64,000 bases of DNA from Akanthomyces muscarius (Eukaryota > Ascomycota > Sordariomycetes > Hypocreales > Cordycipitaceae), in the NCBI RefSeq assembly GCF_028009165.1, contig NC_079241.1, positions 1,488,001-1,552,000 of the forward strand, in the 5' to 3' direction. The position numbers were made by a program, and so were the translations under genes. Each line of letters begins with the position of its first letter. Position 1 is the first letter of the stretch. This document shows positions 47,035 through 58,200 of this stretch, piece by piece. Below the pieces are notes generated by a model. It had not been told where the DNA came from. It did no database searches and saw only the letters and a list, made by a program, of their open reading frames with translations.

Positions 47035-48489
47035 ATGACGACGGAAAACTGCGACACGATAGCCTCTGAGGAGGCTGGCGCCGCCCGCCAAAGCCAGGGC
47101 ATGCTCAAAGTCCCTTCAAGATCCTCATCGCAACAGAAGATCCAGTCTGCCCCATCTGCCACTGTCCGCAGTAGCAGCAGCGGTCGCTCCAAAGACTCCA
47201 AGAACAGCTACGCCGAGGCTCAGGGCAATGGTTCGCTAAGTGCTCCGCGCCAGGCCGGAGAAAATGAGGTTGCCAGCACGCCTGGCAACACGCAACCAAG
47301 CTCGCCGTCCGCCAGCGAGCAGAAGCAAAGAAGGAAGAAGGGAGGTCTGCTATCTCTGCTCGGCTGTTGCGGCGTTCCGGATGATGAGGACAAGAGCAAC
47401 GCTCACAAGCTAAATAAACTTCCTCAACGGCCGACCACGGCTAAATCACGATCCCAAACCTCGCAGGATCAGTATGCTCGCAACTCAAATGAGAAGCCGA
47501 ACAACACGGCTGCCGCTGCTGATAACCAAGGGGCGGCTAGCGGCTCCCAGGATGTCATCATGGAAGAAACAAATGCGTACCAGAAGAATCCACCGGCCGT
47601 TGCAGTTGAGCCTCCTAGCGCACCACAATCAGCGGGTGGAGGCAACTCTTCCAATGGTGACGACTCCGATATGCCCGATGTACCTGAGGAACCTCAAGTT
47701 GCGCCCGCTGTTGAGACTTCTGAGGAGCAGGATGAGCGAACTGTACCACCTCCTCCCCCAGGGCCCAGCGTCGCAACCGCTGTCCCCTTACCCCCAGTTA
47801 CTGCTGTAGAGGAGCAACGCAAGGGGCTACTGCCCGCCATTGCTCCGGAGCATAAGGGCCGAAAGTGCTTGGTTCTGGATCTTGATGAAACCCTTGTACA
47901 CAGCTCATTCAAGGTACGTACAGTCGCACAAAGACCGGCTTCGCTTGATTTCATGCTAATATTTAGTCCCTAGATTCTCCACCAAGCGGATTTCACAATA
48001 CCTGTCGAAATTGAAGGCAACTATCATAATGTATATGTCATTAAGCGACCCGGAGTCGACGAATTCATGAAGCGAGTGGGCGAGTTGTACGAAGTCGTTG
48101 TCTTCACTGCATCCGTCTCCAAGGTACGTCCACCGATTACTCATATGCATTGCCCGTCATTAACTAATCCCGCACAGTACGGCGATCCTCTATTAGACCA
48201 GCTTGACATCCACAATGTCGTCCACCACCGGCTGTTCCGCGAAAGCTGCTACAACCACCAAGGCAACTACGTCAAGGATCTGTCCCAGGTCGGACGTGAT
48301 CTGAAAGATACCATCATCATCGACAATTCGCCGACCTCGTACATATTCCACCCTCAACACGCCGTTCCTATCAGCAGCTGGTTCTCTGACGCTCACGACA
48401 ACGAACTGTTAGACCTGATTCCTGTCCTCGAGGATCTGGCTGGCTCCAAGGTTTCGGATGTCAGTCTCGTCCTCGATGTCACTCTTTGA
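47035..48489 (+). CDS. PSR1: Psr1/FCP1-like (SCP family) protein phosphatase
   Basis: Three exons, 47035-47913, 47974-48123 and 48178-48489, with GTACGT donors; 446 residues. The N-terminal 270 residues are disordered, with Ser, Pro and Glu runs, and contain [14 protein letters not shown], a probable palmitoylation site like the N-terminal Cys pair of yeast Psr1. The C-terminal NIF/FCP homology domain begins [16 protein letters not shown]. Asp282 and Asp284 of DLDET are the nucleophile and acid. [26 protein letters not shown] and a terminal [20 protein letters not shown] (second acidic motif) follow. Known: HAD-fold Ser phosphatases; yeast Psr1/2 act at the plasma membrane in salt stress and general stress signalling through Msn2. 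Confidence 0.92.
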
Positions 48490-49497
48490 AAAGAACAAAT
48501 GTCCAATGAGCGGGAACAAAGAAGAAGAAGCAACTTGTACTTTTTTTGCATTTTTTTCTCATTCTTCCTTTGTCCTTCAAAATCACTTTTTGAAATCTTT
48601 TTTATTACATCTCTGCAGAGCTTCCGATGGGAAATTACAGTATTCCATTCATAGCGCAAGGCGTTTTTGGTCGAAGGGGTCTTTTCTATATATTCTCCTT
48701 GTCTCTAATTTTTCTGCTGGTGTAAAGAGCTTCGTCACTTGTCTGATACATGCGCGCATATCAGAAAGAGAGGAGGGTCAAGGGGAAGAGGAGGGGCAAA
48801 AGACAGCAAGTGATTTTTCTATATATTTTTTTCTTTGTGTTTTCTTGTCATGCTTTGTTCTGTTGGACGCTACGGTTGAAATGCAGAAAGACCAGCGGAA
48901 GTGGGAAAGGGAAGAAAAAAAATATACCTCGTATTATACATAGTTGCCTCAAATTGTAAAACTCTTCCAATAAAAAAGCGATTATATGAGAGCTTGTCGA
49001 AAACGGAGGATGGTTGCTTAGTGAAGTTGTTCTTGATAACGATGCAAATCCCAATCCTGTGCAGAGAAGTAAACAGTGTCGATGGGCTTCTTAGTGAAAG
49101 AGAAAGAAAAAACAATCTGTCTTTATTTCCTCCTTCATAGAATTGATCTCGCTTTTAACATGGCATCTGTAATTGGAGACAATTTTCCTTGATCCTCCTA
49201 ATCTGGTAGCTTCCCCAGACTGGCCGGAACATTGTTCTGCCGCTGCTCCGGTCCAGACCCTTTTTCTGGTGCATGTGGCCTTTACTCACAGGCGGCTTGC
49301 GGGCCTCTGGGCAGCCACTGGGCCAGGTACGCTACTCGACCCCCGTCGTCGCAGCAGACACCACCACACAACCTCCTGTTCCATCATCAGTCTTTGCCCA
49401 TCTCTCTCTTGATATCCAAATCGGTCAATCCTGCAGCGATTCGTCGACTTGGTTTCTCATCTCGCTCTCTATCCGGTCTTTTCTCCTACAGCACATA
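48490..49497. other. intergenic and Sec61 beta leader
   Basis: About 1 kb. The first half is T-rich 3' end of the phosphatase gene and the last 300 bases are a pyrimidine-rich leader for the Sec61 beta gene. No other gene is seen. Confidence 0.6.
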
Positions 49498-50299
49498 ATG
49501 GTACGTCCCTTGGAAGCAAGGCCCGATTGGGAGGGATGCGGACGACTGGACACCCTGTCGCCTTTCCCCGTCGCGTGAGGGGAGGCGCAACGACGCAGAA
49601 CCGGCAGTGGTAGCCATCTCCGCTCAGCGATTGCGCGACACTGGAGAATGCGATGCCCGTTCTAGAGATGGTACAACGAGCGATTCCCTTGTGACTAACA
49701 TATGTTCTCCTTCGTTAGTCTTCTCCTCGTGCTTCCTCGCCCGAAGGCGCTGCCACTGGCGCCAGCCTCAACCGTCCCTCGTCGCCCACGCCCCCTGGCG
49801 GTCCCCGAACGGCCATTCGTCGCCGCGCCGCTGCCGACCAGAAGGAGAAGATTGCCAATGCCCGTCCCAGCAGCACGCGCTCGGCCGGCGCTGGCGGCTC
49901 CAGCAGCACCATGCTGAGTACGTTGTCTCGACGCTATTGCCCCCGTGATTGCTTCCTACATTTCTTCGATGAAAGCTCTTGGGGAGCTTCAATTGGCATT
50001 GCTCTGCCTATCGACACAGCCCATGAGCTTCCGCGGGGGAGGAGGATGCTTTCCGTCGCATTGGACTTTTTTTTTTCTCGGTGATGGACGAATGCTAACA
50101 CTAGTCACAGGACTCTACACTGATGAGTCTCCCGGTCTCAAGGTCGACCCCGTCGTTGTTCTCGTTCTCTCTCTTGTCTTCATCTTCAGCGTTGTTGCTC
50201 TTCACAGTACGTCTTGTTGCGAGCATGTATCGATGTTTGGGCAGAAGCTAACATGGAGATGTAGTTATTGCCAAGATTACCCGAAAATTCTCGAGCTAA
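49498..50299 (+). CDS. SBH1: Sec61 complex beta subunit (Sbh1)
   Basis: Four exons, 49498-49500, 49719-49917, 50111-50206 and 50265-50299; 110 residues. The first coding exon is just the ATG, directly followed by GTACGT; its acceptor (GTTAG) has a GACTAACAT branch site. The protein starts SSPRASSPEGAATGASLNRP, continues with a basic stretch (TAIRRRAAADQKEKI) and the conserved segment YTDESPGLKVDPVVVLVLSL. It ends in a tail-anchor helix (VFIFSVVALHIIAKI) and a short basic tail. Known: Sec61 beta is the tail-anchored subunit of the ER protein-conducting channel that aids co-translational translocation and contacts the exocyst. The exon phases fit only with all four exons. Confidence 0.93.
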
Positions 50300-51911
50300 A
50301 TGCAGAGCCGAGATGCACCGTAAACAATAGAGGACGAAGCGTGGACACAAAATATGGGATACGCGAGATGGACGTGCACGTCCTCTTGTCGGCATGAGGA
50401 GTAACCTTGCGGGAACTGTCTGATTTGGTCGTTGGATGACTGGGGAAAAACTCCTTTAGGCGAACTGGTACAATGTGTCCTAGCTTTTGTCACAAATGCA
50501 AAGAGCCTCGGACATTAGGGATTGGTTTCTCCTGACTTGGGCTCGGCAGCTTGTAATATACAAAACAAAAACCACAAATCTAAATGCTGCGATAAGAGAT
50601 GCCTGGTTATTGGGCCAATGTTGTGCTGAGCTGATGTGGATGTTTGCAGTGGGACAGTATTCGTGTTATGCACTGTTGGAGTTTATATATTGAGGCAGCA
50701 TCATGTCCTACAAGGCTGTATATTCTCCTCCGCTAAGTGATGCTGTATTTAGAATCATTGAGTGAGTAGTACTGGGGCGGCATACGTACGCAATGCTGCA
50801 CAGCCCAGTTTCTAGGTCCCAATATGGAAAACGAGGCCATCGAAGATGGAGTTGGGCCGGTATTGGTGCCTCGGCATCTAAGGCGGCTGTATGCTGTTTT
50901 TATTTTCCTTGTCCAGCGGGCATTGTTATTCTCGTTTGTTTTCCTCTTTCGTCCAGGATCCCAGCAGCAATTACCAAATCACTGTCGAGCAGCGGTTGAG
51001 ATGCCGTCATATCTCGGCCCTACCCTGTAGCAGCGGCGGGAAGCTAGCTGGATTCGGCGCTTGAGGCTGAAGCGATAGGATGAAACGCGGGTTGTGAGCG
51101 GGACTTGTCTGTCATGCAGCTCGACTCGCGAGATGTCTTCCGAAATGGGGTGGTCGGTGTGCTAGGGGATGAGGAAATACGCGTGTGCAGCCTTGATGAT
51201 TTGACAATGGCCTGCACCTCCCCCACCTGATGCCTGCGATTTTTGACGTTGCTGGCCCACAAACTGCACTAAAATATAATAAGAAATGGCAATTACGGGG
51301 AGATACTCACAAGTATTCGGCCATACTTGACGCGTAGTACATTAATCAATAGGCCGTCCGTCGCAGGGCTGATGATGATGCAGGCAGCGGGAGGAGAGTG
51401 GGCCGTGAGAGCTCCCTGCCAACTGCCTAGCTTGACCTGGCTGGTGGTTCGCTCTGCCGCCGACACATGCTTCGTCCCACCAGCCTTGATTTCGCATTGA
51501 CAGCATCTTGTTCCGTCTCCTCACCACCAGACATCCTCTCCTTCATTGCAGAGCTCTAGCCCTTCTGCCTAGTCCCGTCCTGCCATTAGACTGACGCCGC
51601 GACGGCTACTGCCCGCACCGAATCAAGGCAAAACGAGAGCGCCGCCAAAACGTCATCAGCAGCTCATCAACGTCAGCTTTGGCATCTGCCATGCTGCACA
51701 ACCAAGCTTGACTGCACCCCCAACCACGCCGCCACCCCCCTCCAACATTTCGATCTACCGTTTTTCATTCTAGGCGGCCTCTTGAGATTTGGACCTTTTT
51801 TTTTTTTCGCCCCTCGCCTAAAGACATAACGGCCTCTTCCCCCGCCCGCAGTCTGGCAGTCCATTCTTCTTTATCTCTCAGAACGGCTTTGCCTTTGATG
51901 CCCCGCCAATC
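50300..51911. other. intergenic region
   Basis: About 1.6 kb between two plus-strand genes. No coding evidence; the last 400 bases are pyrimidine-rich and act as the probable leader of the glycosyltransferase gene. Confidence 0.6.
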
Positions 51912-54900
51912 ATGACGGTCCTCGACGACAAGCAAATACTGGCCCGCCGCCAGGCCCAGGCTCGGGCCGATGCGCAGACGCGACAGCAGAGAGAGGCGTC
52001 CTCTGGCGCTGCTGGGCCGGGCAGCACATCGGAAGAGTCTCTCATCACGGATGGCTTCATCATTCCTGACCTCGAGGTACCTGACGAAGCCCCGCCAGCC
52101 TATGGCGACCAGCCCGACAAGGTTACGTTTTCACAACCCGGCTTTCAAGCAGATGCCGCCGTCACAGGTACAGTCGCAATCTCATACCAAAATATATCTA
52201 CAAGAGAAATCAGGTTACTAATAAAGAGTATTAGGCGATGGCCGTGTCAGCATTAACATCAGCACCAAGAGTCGCCGGCTCGCGGAGCTTCTCGCCCCCG
52301 TCGTCGACAGACAAGTCGCCGTTGCCGAGTCCCAGGAGCCTCTCCCCCCAGCTTACATCCCGCCCAGCCTCGGCGGTCAGCCCGGCCAGACGCCGCCGCC
52401 GGCGCTCAACATTGTCATCCAGATTGTCGGCTCCCGCGGCGACGTCCAGCCCTTTGTCGCCCTCGGCAAGACGCTGCGCGACACCTACGGCCACCGCATC
52501 CGCATCGCTACCCACGCCACGTTTCAAGCGTTTGTCGAGGAGAATGGCCTCGAGTTCTTCAACATTGGCGGCGACCCCGCCGAGCTCATGGCCTTCATGG
52601 TCAAGAACCCGGGGCTCATGCCGGGCTTTGACGCCCTCAAGAGCGGCGAGGTGAGCAAGCGGCGACGGGGCATCGAGCAGATTCTCATGGGCTGTTGGCG
52701 GTCGTGCATCGAGTCAGGAGATGGTACAGGGCCTCCGCCGAAGCCCCATGCGCGGTATGCGCCGCTGAGTGGTTCTTCGCAGGATGTGGCTGGCAACCCG
52801 GCCGAACGGCCCTTTGTGGCCGATGCCATCATTGCGAATCCGCCCAGCTTTGCACATATCCATATTGCAGAAAAGTTGGGTATTCCTCTACACATGATGT
52901 TCACTATGCCGTGGACCCCGACGCGAGCTTTTCAACACCCCCTCGCCAACATTCAATCTAGCAACCTCGACGATACCCTTACCAATAACTTGACTTATAC
53001 CCTCGTCGAAATCATGACCTGGCAAGGTCTCGGCGATGTCATTAACCGCTTTCGTGAAAAGGCCCTCGAGCTACCCGAGTTATCACCGCTGTGGGCTCCT
53101 GGCCTGTTGACGCGACTCAGGATATCATACACATACTGCTGGTCGCCTGCCCTCATCCCGAAGCCCAACGACTGGGGCAACAATATCGACGTGTCTGGCT
53201 TTTACTTCCTGGATCTTGCTTCTTCCTACACGCCCGAGCCGGAGCTCAACGCCTTCCTTAACGCTGGCCCACCGCCCGTCTACATTGGCTTCGGCTCCAT
53301 TGTCGTTGACGACCCGAACGCTATGACGCGTATGATTTTCGACGCCATTCATCTTGCTGGTGTTCGTGCCCTCGTGTCCAAAGGCTGGGGCGGTCTGGGG
53401 GCCGACGACGTCGGCCTACCGGAGGGTGTCTTCATGCTCGGTAACGTGCCCCATGACTGGCTGTTCCAGCGAGTCTCTGCTGTCGTGCACCACGGCGGTG
53501 CGGGAACCACAGCTGCCGGTATCAAAGCCGGCAAGCCGACCTTTGTTGTGCCATTCTTCGGCGATCAGCCATTCTGGGGCTCCATGATTGCAAGAGCGAA
53601 TGCGGGCCCAGAACCCGTTCCGTACAAGGAACTGACAGCTGAGAAGCTGGCCGAGGCCCTCAAGAAGTGCATCGAGCCAGAAACACTGGAGCAAGCCAAG
53701 ATTCTAGGCCAGAAAATCAGAGAAGAAAAAGGTACCGATGAGGGCGGATACAGTTTCCACAAACACCTCGATATAGACAAGTTGCGCTGCTCTGTCGCGC
53801 CTAGCCGTGCAGCTGCATGGCGTGTGCGTAGGACCAAGGTTCGACTAAGCCCACTCGCAGCCACTGTACTGGTTGAGAACAACGTTATCAAATACACGGA
53901 TCTGAAGCTGTAAGTACTACAAGGCGCTACTTTCTGATCTTCGTACTGACTATCTACAGGTATCGCGCATGCGAGTTCAACACCGAGGACCAGCCCACAG
54001 ATCCAATCTCTGCCGGCGCGGCGGCCATCGTGCTGTCTCTTGGAACAATCGGTTTGGCTATCGCTGATATGCCGAGAGACCTGTGGAAAACGCACAAGAA
54101 ATACAAGAAGGACAGCGACAGTATCTCCAGACCAACAGAGTCAACTAGCCAGCTCTCTCAAAGTGACCTGCACCCGTTGGTTTCGCGAGATACGAATACT
54201 TCTCAGTCTTCCCTGCATTCGGCACACACCCCAGACACGCCACCAAGCACTGGTGTCCGGACACCAACAGGGCAGAGAGATTCGCACGAGGCGATGTCGT
54301 CCCCCAGACAAAGAAGTCTTCGCGAAGAGAACATGTCACCAGGTGCGGGATTTAGTATGGAGAGTGCCGTGGGCACGGCTAGAGGTGTCAACAGGATCAT
54401 CGAGGCGGGTGTCAAGTCGCCCATGAACTTCTGCCTCGGCCTGGCCAAGGGATTCCGCAACATGCCGCGCCTGTACAACGACGACCTGGTGCGCCCCGTC
54501 GAGAAGGTCACCGACTTGTCTTCCGGCATCAAGGTCGCCGGAAAGGAGCTTGGCTATGGCTTCTTTGACGGCATCTCGGGCTTGGTCATGCAGCCCTTGC
54601 ACGGCGCGGAAAAGGACGGCGCCGTCGGCCTCGTCAAGGGCTTTGGCAAAGGCATCGGCGGCCTGATCCTGAAGCCCGCGGCCGGCATCTTTGGTCTTCC
54701 CGGCTACGCCATGCAGGGCGTTCACGCCGAGTTTGGCAAGCACATGAGCCGCAGCATCCACAACTACATCATTTCATCCCGCGTCAAGCAGGGTGAGCTC
54801 GCTATGACGCAATCCTCCGAGGGCGAGCGCGAGGATATTTTGCGTCGCTGGAACACGGTAAAGTTTGATCTCTCAAGCTTTTACGACCTCAAGCGTAAAA

Positions 54901-55973
54901 AGGGCGGCACTGAAGGGCCGTTCCCGCCGCCACCGCCCCTTCCTACTGACGACAACAGCGACACCGTCTCGATCATGGACAAGGGCTTCTCCAAGCCCCG
55001 TACGGGCTGGCTCCAGACGCGCCATCTATCATCGGCGCAGCGAAAACGCATGCAGGACGAAAAAGAAACCTGGAAGCGGGGCTACGTGGAGGCCCTGGTG
55101 CCTGTCACGCCGCCTGCTACTGCGGCGGCTGCCAAGGCAACCAACAAGTCCCAAGAGGAGGATGAGGTGGAGCGAGCCATTCAGGCGTCCGTAAGGGAAA
55201 CATCACACGGCAACCCAGAGGAGGACGCCGAGATTGAAACTGCTATTCGTGAGAGTCTTCGTGTCATGCGCCAGAGTGGCGCTCTCCCTGCGACGGGCTG
55301 GATCGACGAAAAGAACACTCGCAATGCTGACCCGTCCATCTTTGAGGATGATGAGTTCAAAATTACAGACGAAGAATACCAGGACTTGATTCAGTCTGCC
55401 ATGCGGCAGAGCTTGGCAGAGGAGTATGGCTACCCTGCCGAGGAGCTCGGCGTTCCCGGACCGTCCTCGTCCTCATCCTTCACCGGCGCCTCCGCATCAC
55501 GGCCGGTCATTACCGAAGAACCCGCTCCAATAGATGATCTGTACGGCGCACATGACGACGCACCGAGCTATCAGCGAGATACGCCCGCACAAGAGTCGTC
55601 TGCGTCACAGCAAGAACCGGTGGAACTCCCCGCACGAGACCCAACAGACGAGGAAGAATACCAGCTGCAGCGCGCTATTGCTGCGTCGAAGCAGGAGATG
55701 CAGCGCAAGGAATCGGAGCGCAACGAGGAGGATATTGTGCTGGAATACATCAAGAAGCAGAGCCTGGCGGAAGAAGAGTTTAGAAAACGCAGCAAAGGCA
55801 AGGAAGTCAGTACGAATGAGGATGAGGATGACGAAGAGCTGAAGCGAGCCATGGAGGAGAGTTTGAAGATGAGCCACGGTGGTGGTGGTGGTGGTGGTGA
55901 GGCCAGTGGCAGTGGCAGCGGCAGTGGCAGCGGCAGCGCGAGTCGACAGGGCGGACCTTCTGCTGAAGCGTGA
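51912..55973 (+). CDS. sterol-type UDP-glycosyltransferase fused to a ubiquitin-interacting tail
   Basis: Three exons, 51912-52167, 52235-53909 and 53960-55973; phases agree; 1314 residues. A disordered start precedes the glycosyltransferase family 28 / UGT fold: NIVIQIVGSRGDVQPFVALG (about residue 160) and, near 500-540, HHGGAGTTAAGIKAGKP with FFGDQPFWG, the UDP-sugar-binding C-terminal lobe. Next comes a Gly-rich amphipathic region (GLVKGFGKGIGGLILKPAAG, about residues 858-880) resembling the C-terminal part of lipid-transfer proteins such as Vps13. The last 350 residues hold about five ubiquitin-interacting-motif-like helices (EVERAIQASVRE, EIETAIRESLRV, ELKRAMEESLKM). Known: the enzyme part is related to sterol 3-beta-glucosyltransferase. 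Inferred: membrane-associated enzyme controlled through ubiquitin. Unlike Atg26, no PH/GRAM region is apparent. Confidence 0.87.
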
Positions 55974-56169
55974 GGGGATACGAGAGAGAATATTTGGTTT
56001 GAAAACTTAGATACCATTGCATTGTAGCGAATAGCACATCATCAGTTTGCAACCAAGGCGCCTGTGTACGCTGTAGATGTATTCGGAAGTATCGATACAC
56101 GGCACTAAACCGAAAGGAAGCGAATTTTTGTTCACAAAATCCTCGGGTCAGCTGGCATTGCAAGCAGCG

Positions 56170-56179
56170 ACAATCACAG
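56170..56179 (+). promoter_or_regulatory. ACAATCACAG element, array gene 1
   Basis: This 10-mer is identical upstream of array genes 1, 4 and 5. In genes 1 and 4 the match extends leftward (AGCAG, one variable base, then GACAATCACAG). Here it lies 88 bases before a TATATAAA box. Confidence 0.55.
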
Positions 56180-56266
56180 TAAGGGCCACGACAAACATGA
56201 AACTGTGACACGACCTCTCACGGACAAATGCCGTGATTTGTGACACTCCTCCTCGACGGAGAGCAG

Positions 56267-56274
56267 TATATAAA
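56267..56274 (+). promoter_or_regulatory. TATA box, array gene 1
   Basis: TATATAAA, 144 bases before the ATG at 56418. A CCGTGATT, near-inverse of AATCACAG, lies just upstream at 56231. Confidence 0.6.
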
Positions 56275-56417
56275 GGCCTGCGATGCCCCAGCTCTGCAAA
56301 TCACTTTTGAAAACTTACCTCACGCCATCACCAACTAGTAAGCCGACAAGATCGGGGCTACGTTACCACGACGACGTTCGAGCCAACAAATAACGAAGAC
56401 CTCTCCCCTCATGCAGA

Positions 56418-56651
56418 ATGTGCCGCCAAGTCTGGACCGTTGTGCACTGGAAGTGCCAGTGCGTCAAGACGTCCTTTTCCCACCTGAGCGACGCGGCGGG
56501 CTGCGGCGGCTGCGGGCGGCCCCGGTTCCCGTCACGCATCGCGTCGACGCAGACCGAGTCGGAGCCCTGCCGGCAGTGCATCAGGGACAGGAAATGGATA
56601 AAGTACAACGGTACCTGGATGGGGAGAAGGGATCCCAGGATTCGAGTCTAA
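56418..56651 (+). CDS. Met-Cys zinc-ligand family, array member 1
   Basis: Intronless frame of 77 codons. Cys2, Cys13 and Cys15 (HWKCQC), a central GCGGCG, then EPCRQC followed at +6 and +13 by Trp (C-IRDRK-W-IKYNGT-W) define the shared signature of this array. It differs from the others in having Cys, not His, at residue 15. It ends in a short basic tail (GRRDPRIRV). No signal peptide, membrane segment or enzyme motif is seen. Seven or eight Cys in three clusters suggest one or two bound zinc ions; this is inference. I recognise no named family. The start is chosen because the next ATG is far inside and all paralogues start Met-Cys. Confidence 0.7.
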   Translation: MCRQVWTVVHWKCQCVKTSFSHLSDAAGCGGCGRPRFPSRIASTQTESEPCRQCIRDRKWIKYNGTWMGRRDPRIRV

Positions 56652-57139
56652 AGGGCCACACACACACACATAGGTGAGCATTTGCAGAGCTTCTTCTCTT
56701 CTCCTTTTGCATCTTGAAGCCGTTTGAAGGGTTAAGGGAACTGTGTTGCACAGTGTAATGCTATTGTATCAATAAAATGAGTTGAAAGTCACCTAAGTTT
56801 GCTTGAAGAGACCCCTGCCTTCCCCTGGGAAATAAAGAATTGTTGCTGGCGTAGCACTGTGGACAGCGGGAAAAAAGAAATTGTAGTGTAATGAGTATGG
56901 TGTAACTGTGTAGCACACCTTATCATGAACAATACTGTGAGTCAAAGATGCATGCCTACTTTCTACTGTCAACTTCTCAAAGACAATTGTTACTTTTCAT
57001 ATAAGTGATTGCTGTTTGAGTTGCCAAACCCGCCTTGCATTCTGCCACAAAGGTTCAGCCGCGATATTGATCCGTGAACAAAAGAAAGAAACAAGAAGAT
57101 TCAACAAGCAACGGCAGAAGACGCGACAAGCGCTCTACC
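56652..57139. other. intergenic between array members 1 and 2
   Basis: About 490 AT-rich bases. A weak TATAAG occurs at about 57000-57005. No further copy is recognisable. Confidence 0.5.
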
Positions 57140-57430
57140 ATGTGTCGCCCGGACTTCATCCTCGTTTACTGGATTTGCGGCCACATCAGAAAGGCGGAAT
57201 ACCAGCTGACGCCGCAGCTTGGGTGCCATGGATGCCAGATCGCTCTGGGCGGGCCGCCCACGGGCCACCAGTTCTTTGCCGGGAGCAGGACGGAGCCGGA
57301 GCTGTGCGAGGAGTGCGTCGATTACGAGATATGGATATCGTTTCGAGGTGAATGGGTGCTGAAAGAAAAAGTCATCGAACAAGGTCGGACTTTGCTATCC
57401 ATATGGTGCTGTCGATTCATCAGGCCATGA
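57140..57430 (+). CDS. Met-Cys zinc-ligand family, array member 2
   Basis: Frame of 96 codons from ATG 57140, chosen over an in-frame ATG at 57074 because it gives the family start MCRPDF. Ligand pattern: Cys2, Cys13, His15 (YWICGH), GCHGCQ in the middle, ELCEEC followed by Trp at +6 and +13 (CVDYEIWISFRGEW). The last 25 residues (EKVIEQGRTLLSIWCCRFIRP) have no counterpart in other members. A decayed copy of its 3' half follows directly. Function unknown; small zinc-binding protein by inference. Confidence 0.68.
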   Translation: MCRPDFILVYWICGHIRKAEYQLTPQLGCHGCQIALGGPPTGHQFFAGSRTEPELCEECVDYEIWISFRGEWVLKEKVIEQGRTLLSIWCCRFIRP

Positions 57431-57436
57431 GTTTCC

Positions 57437-57550
57437 TTTGCCCGGGAGGCAGGGCAGAGCCGGGACCGTGCGACGAGTTGCATTGAGGATGAAGTATGGA
57501 TAAGCGATGCGCGGCGTTTGGGTATTGAGATACATGGTTGTTGAATAAGG
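57437..57550 (+). pseudogene. decayed duplicate of the 3' half of array member 2
   Basis: This stretch aligns to 57275-57384 at an offset of about 162 bases. Shared blocks include TTTGCC(C)GGGAG, GAGCCGG, GTGCGA(C/G)GAG and TATGGATA. In one frame EPGPC can be read and, after an extra base, CIEDEVWIS, matching EPELCEECVDYEIWIS of the parent. The extra base and in-frame stops make it non-coding. Confidence 0.7.
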
Positions 57551-57922
57551 ATGGAGTTTGTTAAACGCATGATACTTGTCGACTGAGAAGCACTTGCACG
57601 TGCTTCTCACATGGACAAAGAAAAGCAACAAGTACCGCGATACGGGAGCATCTCCTTGGTGCAGATAGTGGGTGGGAGACTTTGGGAAGATGTCCACCAT
57701 AGGCGATGCACGTATTCATGACGAAGGAAAAAAAGTATAAATACTTGGTGCCTCTCCGGCAATATCATTTTCGTTGGCAACTTCCATCGACAGAGTCTAG
57801 GACTAAAGTTGCCAACTGCTTATACAGCTCACCCTATAGTCCAGACAACCTCAACACTGCTTGATGGCAGTTCAACAACAACAATAAAAAAAGAAAAGAA
57901 AAATAAGAACAAGAATAAGAAG
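57551..57922. other. intergenic before array member 3
   Basis: About 370 bases with a TATAAATA box at 57736-57743, 180 bases before the next Met-Cys start, and an A-rich leader. Confidence 0.55.
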
Positions 57923-58200
57923 ATGTGTGAAACAGAACACATACAGTTAATTGGGCTCTGTACGCATCACTGCGGAACCACCAACAAGGTGACGCGAGGG
58001 CCTAATTGCGAATCAGAGTGTAGTCGCCTAGAAAAGATATTGACGGGGTCGCCGGATAAAAATTCCATTCCAAAGAAAAGGAAATAGAGGAACCATGTTT
58101 ACAGTGCACTGAGGCAGGCTTGTGGTTATAAAGGCGACTGGCTGACGGAGGCGCAGGCTGCCGTGGCAGACGCGAAGTGCTGCTGCGAGAGTGCTTACTG
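57923..58200 (+). pseudogene. Met-Cys family member 3, frameshifted
   Basis: Starts with an intact ATG at 57923 and the family spacing: Cys2, Cys13, His15 (GLCTHHC), then PNCESEC (C-x3-C, as in member 6). The frame stops at 58085-58087. Immediately before and after the stop another frame supplies EEPCLQCTEAGLW, the expected second CxxC with Trp. A further shift gives YKGDWLTEAQ, the expected second Trp block. At least two frameshifts have therefore broken it. The truncated 54-residue product from the first frame could still be made. No splice sites that would repair the frame were found. Confidence 0.7.

Larger units (their letters stand above)
55974..56417. other. intergenic, promoter of the first array gene
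   Basis: 3' end of the glycosyltransferase gene, then the promoter of the first member of the small-gene array, with the elements listed next. Confidence 0.6.
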
